Part shown: positions 5,427 through 6,344 of the stretch, piece by piece
Layout of the letters: every line of letters begins with the position of its first letter
Numbering within the stretch: position 1 is the first letter of the stretch
Assembly (NCBI GenBank): GCA_005880075.1
Contig: VBJT01000192.1
Location: forward strand, 1,467 to 7,810
DNA from: Chloroflexota bacterium
GTDB taxonomy: Bacteria > Chloroflexota > Dehalococcoidia > SM23-28-2 > RBG-16-64-32
Length of the DNA stretch: 6,344 bases
Reading direction: 5' to 3'
Translations under genes and position numbers: made by a program
Notes under the pieces: generated by a model
The model's database searches: none
Told to the model about the DNA's origin: nothing
Seen by the model: only the letters and a program-made list of their open reading frames with translations

Positions 5427-5503
5427 CCGCTCGCCCTGAGGCTCTCGAAGGGTCGCCCTGCCGTAGGCCTTCCGTTCGCGCTGAGGCTCTCGAAACGTCG
5501 AAG
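5427..5503. repeat. Two tandem degraded REP-like units
   Basis: The first unit reads CCGCTCGCCCTGAGG then CTCTCGAAGGG (about 5427-5452), and the second CCGTTCGCGCTGAGG then CTCTCGAAACG (about 5472-5497). Between them is TCGCCCTGCCGTA, also present at 2241-2253. The right arms are lost, so neither forms the full hairpin of the 2325 copy. They fill the convergent spacer between the LLM and SnoaL-like genes. No T-tract terminator is seen. Confidence 0.75.
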
Positions 5504-5544
5504 GGGCTTCGCTCTCTCCCCGTCGCCCCTAGCTTAGCGCAAGT

Positions 5545-5967
5545 TTACGCGGTCGCCGTCGCCGGCACCACGCCCAGCTGCTGCATCAGGTAGCCGCTGT
5601 CCATGTACTCGCGCTCGGTGTGGACCTTGCCGTCCTTTATCTCCAGGACCGTGATCACCGGTATCTCGACCTTTCGGCCTGTCGGCGCGATGCCCGCGAG
5701 GTCCCCGCGGTGCGTCCCTTTGCCGATGAACTCGACGATCGCCGTGTCGCCCGCCGCGTGGATCTTCTGGACGTCCAGCTTCATGTCGTCGGGGAAAGCG
5801 GTCCGGTACATCTGCGTGATCGCGACGCCCGCGTCCGGGCCGCGCTCAGTCTGGCCATCGCCTCCCGTATAGCTGTATTCCGGGTGGAGAAGCTCCCTGT
5901 AGCGCGTCATGTCGTTGCGGTTGACCGCGTCCACCATCTCTCGGGCCACTGATTCGGCGTTTGCCAT
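5545..5967 (-). CDS. SnoaL-like ester cyclase family protein (NTF2 fold)
   Basis: The 140-residue product fits the SnoaL-like/NTF2-fold family of small cytoplasmic alpha+beta barrel proteins, including polyketide ester cyclases and many uncharacterised hydrolase- or isomerase-like members. Typical features are the N-terminal helix with MVDAVNRNDMTRYRELLHPEY (two stretches, 11-20 and 21-31), the FPDD motif (58-61), the GTHRGDLAGIAPTGRKVE segment (84-101), and the final strand with EIKDGKVHTE. No polyketide synthase genes are nearby, so a polyketide role is not supported and the substrate is unknown. ATG at 5967 is chosen over a start at 6117 because AGGAGG lies seven bases upstream, a TATAAT lies 44 bases upstream, and the extra 50 residues of the longer form resemble translated spacer repeat. 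Confidence 0.92.
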   Translation of the reverse strand: MANAESVAREMVDAVNRNDMTRYRELLHPEYSYTGGDGQTERGPDAGVAITQMYRTAFPDDMKLDVQKIHAAGDTAIVEFIGKGTHRGDLAGIAPTGRKVEIPVITVLEIKDGKVHTEREYMDSGYLMQQLGVVPATATA

Positions 5968-6010
5968 TGCGGGGCCTCCTCTAAGAACTATGTGGCGTAT
6001 GAACGGACGC

Positions 6011-6016
6011 ATTATA
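6011..6016 (-). promoter_or_regulatory. -10 box of the SnoaL-like gene
   Basis: On the minus strand this is a perfect TATAAT, 44 bases before the ATG, giving a leader of about 37 nt that holds AGGAGG. It shows that the SnoaL-like gene has its own promoter and is not simply co-transcribed with the desaturase upstream. No clear -35 box is visible. Confidence 0.6.
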
Positions 6017-6050
6017 CACCCCGCGTTCGCCCGCCTCGCGCCGCGCGCCT

Positions 6051-6075
6051 CTCGCATCTCGTACCTCGTACCTCG
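6051..6075. repeat. CTCGTAC heptamer repeat, copy B
   Basis: The units are CTCGCAT, CTCGTAC, CTCGTAC and a partial CTCG: a 7-bp period over 25 bases, in the spacer between the desaturase stop and the SnoaL-like promoter. It matches the more degenerate array at 2992-3028. Confidence 0.7.
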
Positions 6076-6088
6076 CCGTCCTGATGTT

Positions 6089-6344
6089 TCAGGCGCGCGC
6101 TTCTCGCGCTGGAGCACTCACCTCATGGAGAAACTGAAGGATCTCTCGGTTCGACTCTAGCGCGCCACTCTCTCGATACGGTATCGAGCGCTCCTCGCAG
6201 AACGCTCTTACGATGACTTGAGCCCTCTTCAAATTGTTCCGCGGCATGCTCGGGAACAGATGGTGTTCGATCTGGTAGTTCAGTCCGCCGTACCAAAAGT
6301 CCGTCAGCGGGTGAGCCTTGACATCTCGACTGGTCAAGACCTGG
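6089..6344 (-). CDS. Membrane fatty acid desaturase, N-terminally truncated
   Basis: Only the last 84 residues are in the window; the gene enters from beyond 6344. Visible residue 1 is the Gln of QVLTSRDV. The third histidine box is clear: the stretch WYGGLNYQIEHHLFPSMPR (17-35) contains QIEHH (24-28), whose His pair binds the di-iron centre in the membrane fatty acid desaturase superfamily. The QxxHH form, with Gln in place of the first His, is typical of acyl-CoA or front-end (delta-5/6-like) desaturases. The following RAQVIVRAFCEERSIPY and ESNREILQFLHEV are a normal C-terminus for the family. The enzyme inserts a double bond into fatty acyl chains at the membrane. Regiospecificity cannot be told from this fragment. 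The two other histidine boxes and the membrane helices lie outside. Confidence 0.95.
   Translation of the reverse strand, partial: QVLTSRDVKAHPLTDFWYGGLNYQIEHHLFPSMPRNNLKRAQVIVRAFCEERSIPYRESGALESNREILQFLHEVSAPAREARA

Noticed and set aside
5968..6117. N-terminal extension of the SnoaL-like protein from a start at 6117
   Set aside because: The extra 50 residues come from the heptamer repeat and promoter DNA, while a strong AGGAGG points to ATG 5967.
6172..6188. 17-bp perfect dyad CTCGATAC-G-GTATCGAG
   Set aside because: It lies inside the desaturase coding sequence over the conserved SIPYRES residues, so the symmetry is most likely a chance product of codon choice.

Overview
The window is high-GC bacterial DNA holding nine protein-coding genes or gene fragments, mostly ordinary housekeeping and accessory families. 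No RNA gene, CRISPR array, insertion sequence or phage gene was found. Several traits together suggest Chloroflexota, possibly Dehalococcoidia-like, with Actinomycetota as the alternative: an LLM-class (F420/flavin type) oxidoreductase, a SnoaL-like cyclase, a DinB-like protein, two promoters that look leaderless, membrane proteins with Thr/Pro-rich tails, and many short palindromic spacer repeats. This placement is an inference; the window has no taxonomic marker.

Layout. Positions 1-628 (+) hold the 3' two thirds of an extended SDR nucleotide-sugar epimerase/dehydratase. A 243-bp convergent spacer follows, with a 21-bp tandem repeat and a degraded palindromic repeat. A DinB-like protein (872-1345, -) and a RimJ/RimL-type GNAT acetyltransferase (1459-2199, +) diverge from a 113-bp region carrying both promoters. 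Behind the GNAT gene is a cluster of REP-like repeats, then a doubtful Pro-rich ORF (2372-2833, +). A 312-bp non-coding stretch carries a 16-bp perfect palindrome, a degenerate heptamer repeat and a good promoter for an unknown three-helix membrane protein (3146-3715, +). This gene converges on a single-helix membrane protein (3777-4289, -), whose -10 box lies exactly inside a 7-bp inverted repeat. Across a 203-bp divergent region is the LLM oxidoreductase (4493-5416, +), which appears leaderless. A second REP-like cluster separates it from a SnoaL-like cyclase (5545-5967, -). The window ends in the C-terminal part of a membrane fatty acid desaturase (6089-6344, -).

The genes do not form an obvious pathway or operon. 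Strands alternate and nearly every gene has its own start signals, so the window reads as independently transcribed genes separated by repeat-rich spacers. Two start modes are visible. The GNAT and LLM genes have TANNNT boxes 6-7 nt before the ATG and no Shine-Dalgarno. The DinB, SnoaL and single-helix genes have -10 boxes 40-44 nt before the ATG and a clear Shine-Dalgarno. The most interesting signals are regulatory and repetitive; I see no convincing new multi-gene system.
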